From Arenicola marina (Eukaryota; Annelida; Polychaeta; Arenicolidae): a stretch of 64,000 nucleotides of DNA. Within the stretch, counting starts at the first letter, position 1, and every line of letters begins with the position of its first letter. The notes under the pieces are model-generated. The model saw only the letters and a list, made by a program, of their open reading frames with translations. It was not told the origin of the DNA and ran no database searches. The DNA is taken from the NCBI GenBank assembly GCA_964019135.1, contig OZ025253.1:4655059-4719058 (forward strand). The letters are read 5' to 3'. Positions 49,621-60,774 of this stretch are shown one piece after another. A program made the position numbers and the translations under genes.

Positions 49621-51680
49621 ATATTAATTATTATCTAACTGTCATTATGCCCCTAAGTATGATTATACCACTAACTGTTATTATGCCCCTAATTATTATA
49701 CCACTAACTGTTATTATGCCCCTAAGTATTATTAGACCACGAACTGTTATTATGCCCTAAGTATTATTATACGACTAACTGTTATTATGCCCCGAATTAT
49801 TATTAGACCACTAACGGTTATTATGCCCCTAAGTATTATTATACGACTAACTGTTATTATGCCCCTAAGTATTATGATACCACTAACTGTTATTATGCCC
49901 CTAATTATTATACCACTAACTGTCATTATGCACCTAAGTATTATGATACCACTAACTGTTATTATGCCCCTAATTATTATACCACTAACTCTCATTATGC
50001 ACCTAAGTATTATTATACCACTAACAGTTATTATGCCCCTAATTATTATACCACTAACTGTTATTAGGCCCCTAAGTATTATTATACCACCAACTGTTAT
50101 TAGGCCCCTAAGTATTATTATACGACTAACTGTTATTATGCCCCTAATTATTATACCACTAACTGTTATTATGCCCCTAAGTATTATTAGACGACTAACT
50201 GTTATTATGCCCCTAAGTATTATTATACCACTAACTGTTATTATGCCCCTAATCATTATACCACTAACGGTTATTATGCCCCTAAGTATTATTAGACCAC
50301 GAACTGTTATTAGGCCCTAAGTATTATTATACGACTAACTGTTATTATGCCCCGAATTATTATTAGACCACTAACTGTTATTATGCCCCTAAGTATTATT
50401 AGACGACTAACTGTTATTAGGCCCCTAAGTATTATTATACCACTAACTGTTATTATGCCCCTAATTATTATACCACTAACTGTTATTATGCCCCTAAGTA
50501 TTATTAGACCACGAACTGTTATTATGCCCCTAATTATTATACCACTGTCATTATGCACCTAAGTATTATGATACCACTAACTGTTATTATGCCCCTAATT
50601 ATTATACCACTAACTGTCATTATGCACCTAAGTATTATTATACCACTAACAGTTATTATGCCCCTAATTATTACACCACTAACTGTTATTAGGCCCCTAA
50701 GTATTATTATACCACCAACTGTTATTAGGCCCCTAAGTATTATTATACGACTAACTGTTATTATGCCCCTAATTATTATACCACTAACGGTTATTATGCC
50801 CCTAAGTATTATTATACCACTAACTGTTATTATGCCCCTAAGTATTATTAGACGACTAACTGTCATTATGCCCCTAAGTATTATTAGACGACTAACTGTT
50901 ATTATGCCCCTAAGTATTATTATACCACTAACTGTTATTATGCCCCGAATTATTATTAGACGACTAACTGTTATTATGCCCCTAAGTATTATTAGACGAC
51001 TAACTGTTATTATGCCCCTAATTATTATACGACTAACTGTCATTATGCCCCTAAGTATTATTATACCACTAACTGTTATTATGCCCCTAATTATTATACC
51101 ACTAACTGTTATTATGCCCCTAAGTATTATTATACCACTAACTGTTATTATGCCCCGAGTTATTATTATACCACTAAGGGTTATTATGCCCCTAAGTATT
51201 ATTAGACCACTAACTGTTATTAGCCTCTAAGTATTATTATACCACTAACTGTTATTATGCCCCTAATTATTATACCACTAACTGTTATTATGCCCCTAAT
51301 TATTATACCACTAACTGTTATTATGCCCCTAAGCATTATTATATAGCACCAGTTATTGTTCCACAAAATATTGTACCACTAAGGGTTAATATACCAATAA
51401 GGGTTAATATACCATTAATTATTATTATACCACTAATCATAACTATACAACTCATTATTATTATACCACTAATCATAACTATACAACTCATTATTATTGT
51501 ACCACTAATTATTGTACCACTAATTATTGTACCACAAATTATTGTACCACAAATTATAAAACCACTAAGGGTTAATATACCCCCAAGTGTTAATATACCA
51601 CTAAATGTTAATATACCACTACGTATTTGTGTACCACTAATTTTTAATACATCACTAATTATTATTACATGACTATTTAT
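49621..51680. repeat. 33/36-bp AT-rich minisatellite, about 58 copies
   Basis: The unit is CCACTAACTGTTATTATGCC followed by CCTAAGTATTATTATA (36 bp) or CCTAATTATTATA (33 bp). Variants include CGACTAAC, TTAGGCCCC, GCACCTAAG and CCCGAATTATT. Blocks of several units recur in the same order, for example near 49999 and 50625. Units after about 51340 are diverged. Both unit lengths are multiples of three, so frames up to 225 codons stay open on both strands (MPLIIIPLTVI; RGIITVSGIII). These are not thought to be genes. Confidence 0.97.
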
Positions 51681-52010
51681 TATACCACTAATTATTTATG
51701 TATATATTATTATTAAGTTACTACTCGTGCTGCTTGTTGAAATCATAATTTGTTTTAGAATCTATGTGGTTGTTTACGTTGAGTTGTGACCAGACGGATA
51801 TACCGGCTCATGGTGCGCTCCTTGCAAGGTCTCGCGGTAAACGGCGAGAGCTAGAAATATCAGTATCACCCGCTACAAGCTAACATAGAACAACCTTTCC
51901 CGCTAGTCACTTGTACTTCGTTAAATGGACAAGGCAGGTTTAGCTTCTTGCTACATACATACATACAAACACACCTGCAATGCTAAAAGAGATGACAATA
52001 AATGGTGCCA

Positions 52011-53130
52011 GCCTGACCGGGGGACCCGAGGCCTGACCGGGGGACCCGAGGCCTGACCCGAGGCCTGACCGGCGGACCCGAGGTCTGACCCGAGGCCGGG
52101 GGACCCGAGGCCTGACCCGAGGCCTGACCGGCGGACCCGAGGCCTGACCCGAGGCCTGACCGGCGAACCCGAGGCCTGACCGGCGGACCCGAGGCCTGAC
52201 CGGCGGACCCGAGGCCTGACCGGGGGTCCCGAGGCCTGACCCGAGGCCTGACCGGCGGACCCGAGGCCTGACCGGCGGACCCGAGGCCTGACCCGAGGCC
52301 TGACCGGCGGACCCGAGGTCTGACCCGAGGCCGGGGGACCCGAGGCCTGACCCGAGGCCTGACCGGCGGACCCGAGGCCTGACCCGAGGCCTGACCGGCG
52401 AACCCGAGGCCTGACCGGCGGACCCGAGGCCTGACCGGCGGACCCGAGGCCTGACCGGGGGTCCCGAGGCCTGACCCGAGGCCTGACCGGCGGACCCGAG
52501 GCCTGACCGGCGGACCCGAGGCCTGACCGGGGGTCCCGAGGCCTGACCCGAGGCCTGACCGGCGGACCCGAGGTCTGACCCGAGGCCGGGGGACCCGAGG
52601 CCTGACCCGAGGCCTGACCGGCGGACCCGAGGTCTGACCCGAGGCCGGGGGACCCGAGGCCTGACCCGAGGCCTGACCGGCGGACCCGAGGCTTGACCGG
52701 CGGACCCGAGGCCTGACCCGAGGCCTGACCGGCGGACCCGAGGCCGGGGGACCCGAGGCCTGACCCGAGGCTTGACCGGCGGGCCCGAGGCCGGGGGACC
52801 CGAGGCCGGGGGACCCGAGGCCTGACCCGAGGCTTGACCGGCGGACCCGAGGCCTGACCCGAGGCCTGACCCGAGGCTTGACCGGCGGACCCGAGACCTG
52901 ACCCGAGGCCTGACCCGAGGCCTGACCCGAGGCCTGACCCGAGGCCTGACCGGCGGACCCGAGGCCTGACCCGAGGCCTGACCGGCGGACCCGAGGCCGG
53001 GGGACCCGAGGCCTGACCCGAGGCTTGACCGGCGGACCCGAGGCCGGGGGACCCGAGGCCGGGGGACCCGAGGCCTGACCGGGGGACCCGAGGCCTGACC
53101 CGAGGCCTGACCGGGGGACCCGAGGCCTAG
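52011..53130. repeat. GC-rich GAGGCCTGACC minisatellite with higher-order structure
   Basis: The array is built from CCCGAGGCCTGA (12 bp), CCGGCGGA (8 bp) and CCGGGGGA modules in varying order. A block starting AGGTCTGACCCGAGG at 52081 recurs at 52316 and appears identical for more than 200 bp, including the rare GGCGAACCC variant. The array is stop-free in two minus frames (403 and 390 codons, of Arg/Pro/Gly/Ser repeats). It lies about 330 bp from the preceding AT-rich array, a sharp compositional contrast. Confidence 0.96.
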
Positions 53131-53159
53131 CATGGCGGTAGGACAGCGCATACACTTGT

Positions 53160-53760
53160 TATAGTTATCACCATCAATATCAGATAAATAATATACTTCT
53201 AATCACATATTTTTAAATTCATTGTATATGTGGCATTCCTGTTGTAACATATGACTCGACATATCGACTGCATGTAAGTTATTTTGCCTGGCGTGAAATG
53301 CCAAACTTGCATAGCAACAGGTCTAGTTTGTATTTCAATTGCCCAAAAACACATATTTTGTCAAAGTATTTTTTATACTAGACATAAATAATAAACCCAC
53401 CGTATTACACCTAACTACGCAATTAGCCAAACCTATTAGCCGGAAAGGGAAATTTTGTCAGCTATCAACATACCACGAATAACACGCGGCATGTGATTGG
53501 ACTTAAATGCTGTAACTTTATTTGAAGAGTGGAATGACTAATGGGTGGGGATGGACAGGGGGTGGAGGGGGTGACAGGGGGGGGGGGGGCAATAACAACT
53601 AGTGAGCTGTACAATAAAATAACGTGTAATTCAATACTACTTAATAGTCTGAATGAAGAAGTCCTGCTGCGGAAGCCGGAGACTTGGGAAGACAACTGAG
53701 CCGGTAACAGGATCTACCAAGGATTCCTTCGTTAAGCGGTCAACGCGTAAAACACGAGTT
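53160..53760. other. Unique-looking spacer between arrays
   Basis: About 600 bp of AT-rich sequence with one poly-G tract at 53577-53589. The long stop-free frame through the next arrays begins here at 53653 (MKKSCCGSRRLGK), but the first 36 codons match no known protein. Confidence 0.5.
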
Positions 53761-53764
53761 AATG

Positions 53765-56695
53765 CCCTCACCCCCACCCCACACCTCAGTCCGCCGCACC
53801 CTCACCTCGCTACCAGCCACACCCCACCCCTCAATCCGCCGCACCCTCACCTCGCTACCAGCCACACCCCACCCCCTCAATCCGCCGCACCCTCACCTCG
53901 CTACCAGCCACACCCCACCCCTCAGTCCGCCGCACCCTCACCTCGCTACCAGCCACACCCCACCCCTCAGTCCGCCGCACCCTCACCTCGCTACCAGCCC
54001 CACCCCACCCCTCAATCCGCCGCACCCTCACCTCGCTACCAGCCACACCCCACCCCCTCAGTCCCGCCGCACCCTCACCTCGCTACCAGCCACACCCCAC
54101 CCCTCAGTCCGCCGCACCCTCACCTCGCTACCAGCCACACCCCACCCCTCAATCCGCCGCAACCCTCACCTCGCTACCAGCCACACCCCACCCCTCAGTC
54201 CGCCGCACCCTCACCTCGCTACCAGCCCACACCCCCACCCCTCAGTCCGCCGCACCCTCACCTCGCTACCAGCCAAACCCCACACCTCAGTCCGCCGCAC
54301 CCTCACCTCGCTACCAGCCACACCCCACCCCTCAGTCCGCCGCACCCTCACCTCGCTACCAGCCACACCCCACCCCTCAGTCCGCCGCACCCTCACCTCG
54401 CTACCAGCCACACCCCACCCCTCAGTCCCGCCGCACCCTCACCTCGCTACCAGCCCCACCCCACACCTCAGTCCGCCGCACCCTCACCTCGCTACCAGCC
54501 ACACCCCACCCCTCAGTCCGCCGCACCCTCACCTCGCTACCAGCCACACCCCACCCCTCAGTCCGCCGCACCCTCACCTCGCTACAGCCCCACCCCACAC
54601 CTCAGTCCGCCGCACCCTCACCTCGCTACCAGCCACACCCCACCCCTCAGTCCGCCGCACCCTCACCTCGCTACCAGCCACACCCCACCCCTCAGTCCCG
54701 CCGCACCCTCACCTCGCTACCAGCCACACCCCCACACCTCAGTCCGCCGCACCCTCACCTCGCTACCAGCCACACCCCACCCCTCAGTCCGCCGCACCCT
54801 CACCTCGCTACCAGCCCACACCCCACCCCTCAATCGCCGCACCCTCACCTCGCTCCCAGCCACACCCCACCCCTCAATCCGCCGCACCCTCACCTCGCTA
54901 CCAGCCACACCCCACCCCTCAATCCGCCGCACCCTCACCTCGCTACCAGCCACACCCCACCCCTCAGTCCGCCGCACCCTCACCTCGCTACCAGCCACAC
55001 CCCACCCCTCAGTCCGCCGCACCCTCACCTCGCTACCAGCCCCACCCCACCCCTCAATCCGCCCGCACCCTCACCTCGCTACCCCCCCAGCCCCCACCCA
55101 CCCCCACCCCTCCCCAGTCCGCCGCACCCTCACCTCGCTACCAGCCACACACCTCGCTACCAGCCACACCCCACCCCTCAGTCCGCCGCACCCTCACCTC
55201 GCTACCAGCCACACCCCACCCCTCAATCCGCCGCACCCTCACCTCGCTACCAGCCACACCCCACCCTCAGTCCGCCGCACCCTCACCTCGCTACCAGCCA
55301 CACCCCACCCTCAGTCCGCCGCACCCTCACCTCGCTACCAGCCACACCCCACACCTCAGTCCGCCGCACCCTCACCTCGCTACCAGCCACACCCCACCCC
55401 TCAGTCCGCCGCACCCTCACCTCGCTACCAGCCACACCCCACCCCTCAGTCCGCCGCACCCTCACCTCGCTACCAGCCACACCCCACCCCTCAGTCCGCC
55501 GCACCCTCACCTCGCTACCAGCCCCACCCCACACCTCAGTCCGCCGCACCCTCACCTCGCTACCAGCCACACCCCACCCCTCAGTCCGCCGCACCCTCAC
55601 CTCGCTACCAGCCACACCCCACCCCTCAGTCCGCCGCACCCTCACCTCGCTACCAGCCCCCACCCCACACCTCAGTCCGCCGCACCCTCACCTCGCTACA
55701 GCCACACCCCACCCCTCAGTCCGCCGCACCCTCACTCGCTACCAGCCACACCCCACCCCTCAGTCCGGCCGCACCCTCACCTCGCTACCAGCCACACCCC
55801 ACACCTCAGTCCGCCGCACCCTCACCTCGCTACCAGCCACACCCCACCCCTCAGTCCGCCGCACCCTCACCTCGCTACCAGCCACACCCCACCCCTCAAT
55901 CCGCCACCCTCACCTCGCTCCCAGCCACACCCCACCCCTCAATCCGCCGCACCCTCACCTCGCTACCAGCCACACCCACCCCTCAATCCGCCGCACCCTC
56001 ACCTCGCTCCCAGCCACACCCCACCCCTCAATCCGCCGCACCCTCACCTCGCTACCAGCCACACCCCACCCCTCAGTCCGCCGCACCCTCACCTCGCTAC
56101 CAGCCACACCCCACCCCTCAATCCGCCGCACCCTCACCTCGCTACCAGCCACACCCCACCCCTCAGTCCGCCGCACCCTCACCTCGCTACCAGCCACACC
56201 CCACCCCTCAATCCGCCGCACCCTCACCTCGCTACCAGCCACACCCCACCCCTCAATCCGCTGCACCCTCACCTCGCTACCAGCCACACCCCACCCCTCA
56301 ATCCGCCGCACCCTCACCTCGCTACCAGCCACACCCCACCCCTCAGTCCGCCGCACCCTCACCTCGCTACCAGCCACACCCCACCCCTCAATCCGCCGCA
56401 CCCTCACCTCGCTACCAGCCACACCCCACCCCTCAGCCCGCCGCACCCTCACCTCGCTACCAGCCACACCCCACCCCTCAATCCGCCGCACCCTCACCTC
56501 GCTACCAGCCACACCCACCCCTCAATCCGCCGCACCCTCACCTCGCTACCAGCCACACCCCACCCCTCAGTCCGCCGCACCCTCACCTCGCTACCAGCCA
56601 CACCCCACCCCTCAGTCCGCCGCACCCTCACCTCGCTACCAGCCACACCCCACCCCTCAATCCGCCGCACCCTCACCTCGCTACCAGCCACACCC
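53765..56695. repeat. 45-bp C-rich minisatellite, about 65 copies
   Basis: The unit reads CCACACCCCACCCCTCAGTC followed by CGCCGCACCCTCACCTCGCTACCAG. The CAGTCC/CAATCC alternation is the main variant. Single-base indels in C-runs occur throughout. The plus strand of the unit contains no TAA, TAG or TGA, so all three forward frames stay open regardless of indels, producing a 1399-codon frame. The peptide repeat changes register from HLATSHTPPLSPPHP to PRYQPHPTPQSAAPS to SLPATPHPSVRRTLT within one frame, which is not expected of a conserved protein. Confidence 0.97.
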
Positions 56696-57166
56696 TCATT
56701 CTGGTTCCCCCGCCACTGGCTATCACCCCCACCCCACCCCACCCCTCAGTCCGCCGCACCCTCACCTCGCTACCATCCCCACCCTCATTCTGGTCCCCCG
56801 CCACTGGCTATCACCCTCACCCCACCCCACCCCTCAGTCCGCCGCACCCTCACCTCGCTACCATCCCCACCCTCATTCTGGTTCCCCCGCCACTGGCTAT
56901 CACCCCCACCCCACCCCACCCCTCAGTCCGCCGCACCCTCACCTCGCTACCATCCCCACCCTCATTCTGGTTCCCCCGCCACTGGCTATCACCCCCACCC
57001 CACCCCACCCCTCAGTCCGCCGCACCTCACCTCGCTACCATCCCCACCCTCATTCTGGTCCCCCGCCACTGCTATCACCCTCACCCCACCCCACCCCTCA
57101 GTCCGCCGCACCCTCACCTCGCTACCATCCCCACCCTCATTCTGGTTCCCCCGCCACTGGCTATCA
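56691..57166. repeat. 89-bp composite repeat, about 5.5 copies
   Basis: The 45-bp unit is combined with a new 44-bp segment containing CTCATTCTGGTTCCCCCGCC and ACTGGCTATCACC. Starts at 56695, 56784, 56872, 56961, 57049 and 57136 give periods of 87-89 bp. The array grades into the 45-bp array on the left. On the right the last ACTGGCTATCACC abuts the 21-bp array directly. Confidence 0.95.
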
Positions 57167-57772
57167 CCGTTTCGCCTCTTTTCGCAAACGTTTTCGCCCC
57201 TTTTCGCAAACGTTTCGCCCCTTTTTGCAAACGTTTCGCCTCTTTTCTCAGACGTTTCGCCTCTTTTCGCAAACGTTTCGCCCCTTTTCGCAAACGTTTC
57301 CCCCCTATTCTCAAACGTTTCGCCTCTTTTCTCAAACGTTTCGCCCCTTTTCGCAAACGTTTCGCCCCTTTTCGCAAACGTTTCGCCCCTTTTCTCAAAC
57401 GTTTCGCCTCTTTTCGCAAACGTTTCGCCCCTTTTCGCAAACGTTTCGCCCCTTTTCGCAAACGTTTCGCCCCTTTTCGCAAACGTTTCCCCCCTTTTCG
57501 CAAACGTTTCCCCCCTTTTCTCAAACGTTTCCCCCCTTTTCTCAAACGTTTCCCCCCTTTTCTCAAACGTTTCCCCCCTTTTCGCAAACGTTTCGCCCCT
57601 TTTCTCAAACGTTTTCGCCCCTTTTCTCAAACGTTTCGCCCCTTTTCTCAAACGTTTCGCCCCTTTTCTCAAACGTTTCGCCTCTTTCTCAAACGTTTCG
57701 CCTCTTTTCGCAAACGTTTCGCCTCTTTTCGCAAACGTTTCGCCTCTTTTCGCAAACGTTTCGCCTCTTTCG
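57167..57772. repeat. 21-bp minisatellite TTTCGCCCCTTTTCGCAAACG, about 29 copies
   Basis: Units read TTTCGCCCCTTTTCGCAAAC plus G, with variants CCTC for CCCC, TCTC for TCGC and CCCCC for CGCCCC. Several units have one extra or missing base. Neither strand contains stop codons in the common units, so frames are open on both strands. The minus strand reads a seven-residue repeat GETFAKR (263 codons from 57780). Register changes at indels argue against coding. Confidence 0.96.
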
Positions 57773-57779
57773 CTCATCA

Positions 57780-58300
57780 CTTACTTACTGTCCCTCGTCG
57801 GTTTCTTCATCCCTTGCTCTCCGCGTCACTCTTGACGGCTCCCTGTCGTTAGCCCTCTCTGTCTACTATCTTTACCTCCAGCTTCCTCAGTCTCTGTATG
57901 TATTTCTCTCTCATTATTTTCCATTTAACTCTCTGATTACTATCCCGCCTCCTCTCCGTGCACCCTCTCCACCATTAACGCCCTCTGTATTGGTCTCTCA
58001 CTTTATGAAGACTTTCTTTCCCTTACCGTTGTCTCCATGTCCATGTTGCTACAGCTATGTTTCTGCTACTGTAACAGTTCTCTCGCCTTCTCTCTCCAGT
58101 TGTTTGCCTCCCAACTCTTCCCCGCTCCCGCCGCTCTTTCGCCCTACATTCTGCGACCTCTCTCTCACCTCACCTCACCCTTCGCACCTTATATGCTCCC
58201 CCCCGCCCGCCCCCCCCCCCTTCACCCACTCGCGTCCCCTGACCCTGGTGGCCTGCTCCTGTTACAGACCTTAGCCCCACCAGGAGACGGGTCATAACAC
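57780..58300. other. Pyrimidine-rich stretch right of the arrays
   Basis: The plus strand is C/T-rich, with a C-run at 58209-58220. Frames reading out of the arrays extend to 58274 but have no recognisable domain. Confidence 0.5.
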
Positions 58301-59360
58301 TTATTGGGACTCGCGCGGAGCGACAGAAATACACGCTGTTTGCCGTCTGCTGCTAATAATGCGTCCTTATTATTTTTATTTTGTATCAAGTGGCTGTCTT
58401 GGAAATGTGACGATAATGGCGTCAATTCGCTGACACATCCCCCCCCCCGCCCTCCCACCCTTCCACCCCTTGCCGAAAGCACTAAGCCAGACAGTCGGTG
58501 ACATTTGATTGCATATTAAAGGTACTAAGAATGGTTAAGTAATCATGCAACATATCAGGTTCATTTATTTTCGTGTTAGGTTCAACTTTATAAACTAACC
58601 TAAAACTAAACTATTAAATAAACGCAACACAATAAACAGCGATAGTTTACCTTTAAGTAATTATGGCTACATATGCCACGGGAATTTGGAACTGTTGATG
58701 ATGGTAACTTGTTTGTCTGTTGACTCAGGCTTACAGGCAGTTATTTACGCATTTATATCATACATCACATGACATCAAGCTTGAAACGGTCTGCGCCAGA
58801 TCGAGTGCTCTTCGTCAACGAGAGCAACTTCCCCCCGGCGGCCGAAAAGTCAGCGGAAGTGACGCAGGGAAAGCCCCACCATCGATCGTTGAAACCCGTG
58901 AAGGTCAGAGGTCAAGCGCTGGGCACGATACATCACTAAAATGCGAATTTGGTTTAATTGCAGACGAGCCCTGTGGGTTCGTCGACTCAAACAGATCGAG
59001 GCAGTTAAACCTCTTGTACTTTTCATCGGACCATGGCTTAATCGCTGTTTATGGAGACAGGCTCTCCTATAAAAGGGTCGAAATGATGTCTGTACAGATG
59101 AGTTTTATCGTCGAAAGTGCCTCGCGAAATAGACAAAAACTGTCTAAAAGCACGCGATACTCCGAAGCCAAGACTCGAAAATAGTTCAACACACCGAACA
59201 ACCCTGACCAGTAAGACAGCTTGGCTGCGCTATAATTAGCGATAACTAGGCCAAATACATAACCTGTTGCGTTACGAGAAAAAAATCAGTTATTAAAAAG
59301 CCGTCTACGGATATGTATATTGGTCGCCGAATGGCCGAATGATACTTCACTGGCGCTATC
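58300..59360. other. Stretch without a supportable gene
   Basis: One plus-strand frame (58720-59184, 154 codons, starting MTQAYRQLFTHL) has ordinary amino-acid composition. However, it lacks a recognisable domain, splice context or repeats, so it is recorded but not called. Confidence 0.35.
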
Positions 59361-59366
59361 AGACCA

Positions 59367-59470
59367 CACGCTGGCGCCAAGAGAAAGAAAGGACAAGAAA
59401 CTATTGCCGAATCCCATTCTTTATTTGTAGGATGACGTATGGGATGACAAAGGAAGTGTGAATGAACACC
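59367..59470 (+). repeat. Local direct repeat, copy 1
   Basis: CACGCTGGCGCCAAGAGAAA and GAAAGGACAAGAAACTATTG, through GGATGACGTATGGGATGACA, to GTGAATGAAC recur at 60143-60245 in the same orientation. The copies are about 104 bp long and differ at roughly a dozen positions. Confidence 0.9.
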
Positions 59471-59479
59471 ATTGCTGAA

Positions 59480-60012
59480 GACAAGATAGAAACAAAACAT
59501 AAATACGAGCCGAAGTCGTAATTCCTCTTACAGTCTGAAAAAACATGTATCACTTCCGGTCCTGAAAAGCCTTTGAGTACGACAGGCGACTCCATTACAG
59601 AGTAGCACCTTGAACCACAAAAATATGACATGTTTATGGGTCGGTCGGTCTGGTTGGCGGGCGGGCGGGCTGGCGGACTGGGGCCCCCTTCCAACGTCAC
59701 TCCTCGGGCGACCAACCACCAAGGCTATAAAATGACGACTGGTGGCCCCTTTTTTCCCCGAGAAAGGTAAACCATGGCCTGATTGCAGTACCGTCGAGGC
59801 CATAAAGATAGGGAGACGAGTCTCGGTAGCCTTGGACACCGATCGGGGAGGGGAGAGGAGAGGGGGGTGAGGTGAGATGAGCGCGGGGGGGGGGGGGAGC
59901 GAGGGCGAGACGAAGAAAAGAAGAGGAGACAGCGATATCAATATATCGGTGAGTATACTTTTATATATAAAACAACCCGGCAAAGAAAAAGAAACAATTT
60001 ATGTATCAATGT
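59480..60012. other. Stretch without a gene
   Basis: Contains GGGC-type simple sequence at 59656-59670 and a poly-G tract at 59885-59897. No coding feature is supported. Confidence 0.45.
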
Positions 60013-60015
60013 AGC

Positions 60016-60034
60016 GCCGACAGGGGGCGCCACT
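60016..60034. promoter_or_regulatory. CTCF-like site
   Basis: CCGACAGGGGGCGCCACTG contains the AGGGGGCGCC core typical of CTCF sites. It lies about 0.9 kb from the similar site at 60956-60974, in the same orientation. Confidence 0.3.
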
Positions 60035-60142
60035 GTGGTTGATTGCACCTGCCAGTGTGACGCGTGGCACAAACAGTCAGGGTGCATGCTCGTGTAATAG
60101 AATAACCCAGCATCATGTATATACATGTATTATCATTATATA

Positions 60143-60245
60143 CACGCTGGCACCAAGAGAAAGAAAGGACAAGAAACTATTGCCTAATCCATTGTTTACA
60201 TGTAGGATGACGTATAGGATGACAAGGGAAGCGTGAATGAACGCT
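60143..60245 (+). repeat. Local direct repeat, copy 2
   Basis: The second copy of 59367-59470, about 776 bp away. The shared block ends at GTGAATGAACGC, and flanking sequences are unrelated. It may be a dispersed element of low copy number or a local duplication. Confidence 0.9.
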
Positions 60246-60297
60246 ACTTCTCTCATCACTATGACGATTACCGTGTGACCCCCCGTGTTATATTACC

Positions 60298-60382
60298 GCG
60301 TTATATATATAAAATATATATGTATATTACAGTGTTATATATATAATATATACATATATATTACCGTGTTATATATATAAAA
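60298..60382. repeat. AT-rich TATATA repeat with three GTGTTATATATA phrases
   Basis: Three phrases of (C/A)(G/C)GTTATATATATA followed by alternating AT dinucleotides make a self-complementary block of about 85 bp. Confidence 0.85.
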
Positions 60383-60624
60383 CCAGCAAGTGGCCTCTAT
60401 GCCGCGTTCAATGCTTTCAAGGACGGAGACATCTAATGAGAGATATACTTGTACATACATGTGTTATCCAGGCTGCTAAGCGCGACACGAGCATGGTGCT
60501 CGACAAACGCGCATTTTTCATCCAATGGAGGTTACTGTATTTATTCTACTTGATCACGCAATCTGCTCATGGGATGTTGCTTAAAGATTAACCCACGCAG
60601 CGCCCACACCGACACGCTGCCAAT

Positions 60625-60774
60625 ATGGCGGCGGAAAAGATACACAATAACACAGACGAAGAAGCAACTGTTCGGTGCGGGGTTCGACGCTCCGTTGGCC
60701 AACACGGCTTAGCCTGCCCTCGCCTTCTCGCCGTCAACCCCTCCCCCCTCTCCCCCCCACCGCCCCCCATCTGA
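60625..60774 (+). CDS. Short open frame on a YY1-like site (49 codons), tentative
   Basis: CAATATGGCGGCGGAAAAG starts a frame reading MAAEKIHNNTDEEATV, then Arg/Gly/Pro-rich residues, and stops in TGACGTCA at 60772-60779. The first 16 residues look like a genuine acidic N terminus. ATGGCGGC also matches the YY1 motif often placed just downstream of transcription starts. The C-terminal part is low-complexity and no donor with a good consensus was seen. It may be a first coding exon whose donor lies inside the frame, or a chance frame. Confidence 0.15.
   Translation: MAAEKIHNNTDEEATVRCGVRRSVGQHGLACPRLLAVNPSPLSPPPPPI

Noticed and set aside
48846..49760. 304-codon plus-strand frame
   Set aside because: It runs through CpG-rich and poly-C simple sequence into the AT-rich satellite, and has no domain or consistent composition.
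49750..51230. Hydrophobic Ile/Val/Leu-rich repeat proteins on both strands
   Set aside because: They are a consequence of 33/36-bp units. Frames are open on both strands and broken at indel-bearing units.
51940..53155. 403- and 390-codon Arg/Pro/Gly-rich minus-strand proteins
   Set aside because: Two frames are open over the same GC-rich minisatellite and there is no non-repetitive conserved part.
49621..57772. CRISPR array
   Set aside because: Units are contiguous without unique spacers and the DNA is animal.
53653..58274. Giant Pro/His/Ser/Thr-rich proteins (1399, 1357 and 349 codons)
   Set aside because: They arise from stop-free tandem units. Three overlapping frames are open at once and the peptide register shifts within a frame.
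58720..59184. 154-codon plus-strand frame as a gene
   Set aside because: Composition is ordinary, but there is no recognised domain, promoter, splice site or similarity that I can name. It is compatible with chance in 64 kb.
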